This document shows positions 7,246-7,454 of a DNA stretch of 7,454 bases, piece after piece. The stretch lies in assembly GCA_035294785.1 (NCBI GenBank), contig DATGKF010000006.1, positions 1 through 7,454 on the forward strand. Direction: 5' to 3'. Below the pieces are notes generated by a model. That model was not told where the DNA came from. It saw only the letters and a program-made list of their open reading frames with translations, and searched no databases. Positions within the stretch are counted from its first letter, which is position 1. Every line of letters starts with the position of its first letter. The position numbers and the translations under genes were made by a program. The stretch comes from Poindextera sp035294785. Its GTDB lineage: Bacteria > Pseudomonadota > Alphaproteobacteria > Caulobacterales > Caulobacteraceae.

Positions 7246-7274
7246 AAAACCCCCGCCGGATTGTCCGGCGGGGG
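7246..7274 (-). terminator. Intrinsic terminator of the OmpA-like gene
   Basis: A perfect 11-bp inverted repeat (arms 7250-7260 and 7264-7274, sequence CCCCCGCCGGA and its complement) encloses a 3-nt loop. On the minus strand the hairpin is followed at once by TTTT (7249-7246) and then GCTTG. It begins 30 bp after the OmpA-like stop codon. The very GC-rich stem plus U-run is the standard Rho-independent layout and points to the minus strand only, as there is no comparable T-run on the other side. Confidence 0.9.
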
Positions 7275-7304
7275 CTGAGAGGCGAGCTTCGGGGTTTGTG
7301 GCGT

Positions 7305-7454
7305 CTAAGGCCCGAAGTTGATGTCGATGGTGGATCGCCTGTTGAGCGGTTCCTTGACGCCGTCGGGTGTTGGGACGGCGAGGTCGGTCTTGCCCTTCCA
7401 GTCGACCTGCAGGGTTGACTGGGCGACGCCCTGGGCGACGAGCGCATCGGCCGT
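7305..7454 (-). CDS. OmpA-family outer membrane protein, C-terminal end (partial)
   Basis: Only the last 49 codons and the TAG stop (7307-7305) are in the window; the start lies beyond the right edge. The visible tail contains ADALVAQGV, a VDWKGK segment, TPDGVKEPLNRRS and the ending TIDINFGP. This matches the end of the OmpA/MotB peptidoglycan-associating domain: the helix with AxALxxxGV, then the conserved NRR followed by an alternating hydrophobic final strand. In this family the domain sits in the periplasm and binds diaminopimelate of peptidoglycan, usually anchored by an N-terminal beta-barrel or a lipid. Which of these applies cannot be seen here. The gene is followed after 30 bp by a strong intrinsic terminator, so it is probably transcriptionally separate from the TPR gene downstream. 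The family call is secure; the specific paralogue is not assignable. Confidence 0.85.
   Translation of the reverse strand, partial: TADALVAQGVAQSTLQVDWKGKTDLAVPTPDGVKEPLNRRSTIDINFGP

Overview
The window is GC-rich (roughly two thirds G+C by eye) and codes entirely on the minus strand. Strong codon-position GC bias leaves long open shadow frames in other phases. The OmpA-like tail, the passenger and barrel style of the autotransporter, and the TPR-linked transferases fit an alphaproteobacterium. The exact OmpA ending resembles Caulobacteraceae (Caulobacter/Phenylobacterium), but that placement is recalled family resemblance and not a search result.

Layout in transcription order (right to left). 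(1) 7454-7305: the last 49 codons of an OmpA/MotB-type periplasmic peptidoglycan-binding domain. A textbook intrinsic terminator follows at 7246-7274. (2) 7193-3600: one 1197-residue cytoplasmic protein built as TPR array, then a GT-B (heptosyltransferase/GT9-like) domain, then a second TPR array, then a PAPS-dependent sulfotransferase domain. The two TPR arrays align without gaps over about 170 residues at a constant offset of 519, so the gene looks like a fusion of two related TPR-headed transferases. A good sigma70-type promoter lies so close to the TTG start that the message would be almost leaderless. (3) 3451 to beyond position 1: a classical (type Va) autotransporter of at least 1150 residues, with a signal peptide, a passenger with about 14 imperfect Asn/Gly-rich beta-helix repeats, a junction region, and a 12-strand-type barrel that is nearly complete at the window edge. 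It has a strong Shine-Dalgarno. The 148-bp gap upstream holds a possible EcfG-type promoter and two small inverted repeats.

How the genes may work together: a predicted cytoplasmic glycosyltransferase/sulfotransferase fusion sits directly upstream of, and co-directional with, a secreted Ser/Thr/Asn-rich adhesin-like protein. This recalls the known arrangement in which autotransporter heptosyltransferases (Aah, TibC) are encoded just upstream of their substrates (AIDA-I, TibA). The sequence does not prove a functional link. The GT domain lacks the cysteines of the Aah/TibC family, and there is no clear sign of an operon. It is nevertheless the most interesting hypothesis in the window. No RNA genes, mobile elements or CRISPR arrays were seen.
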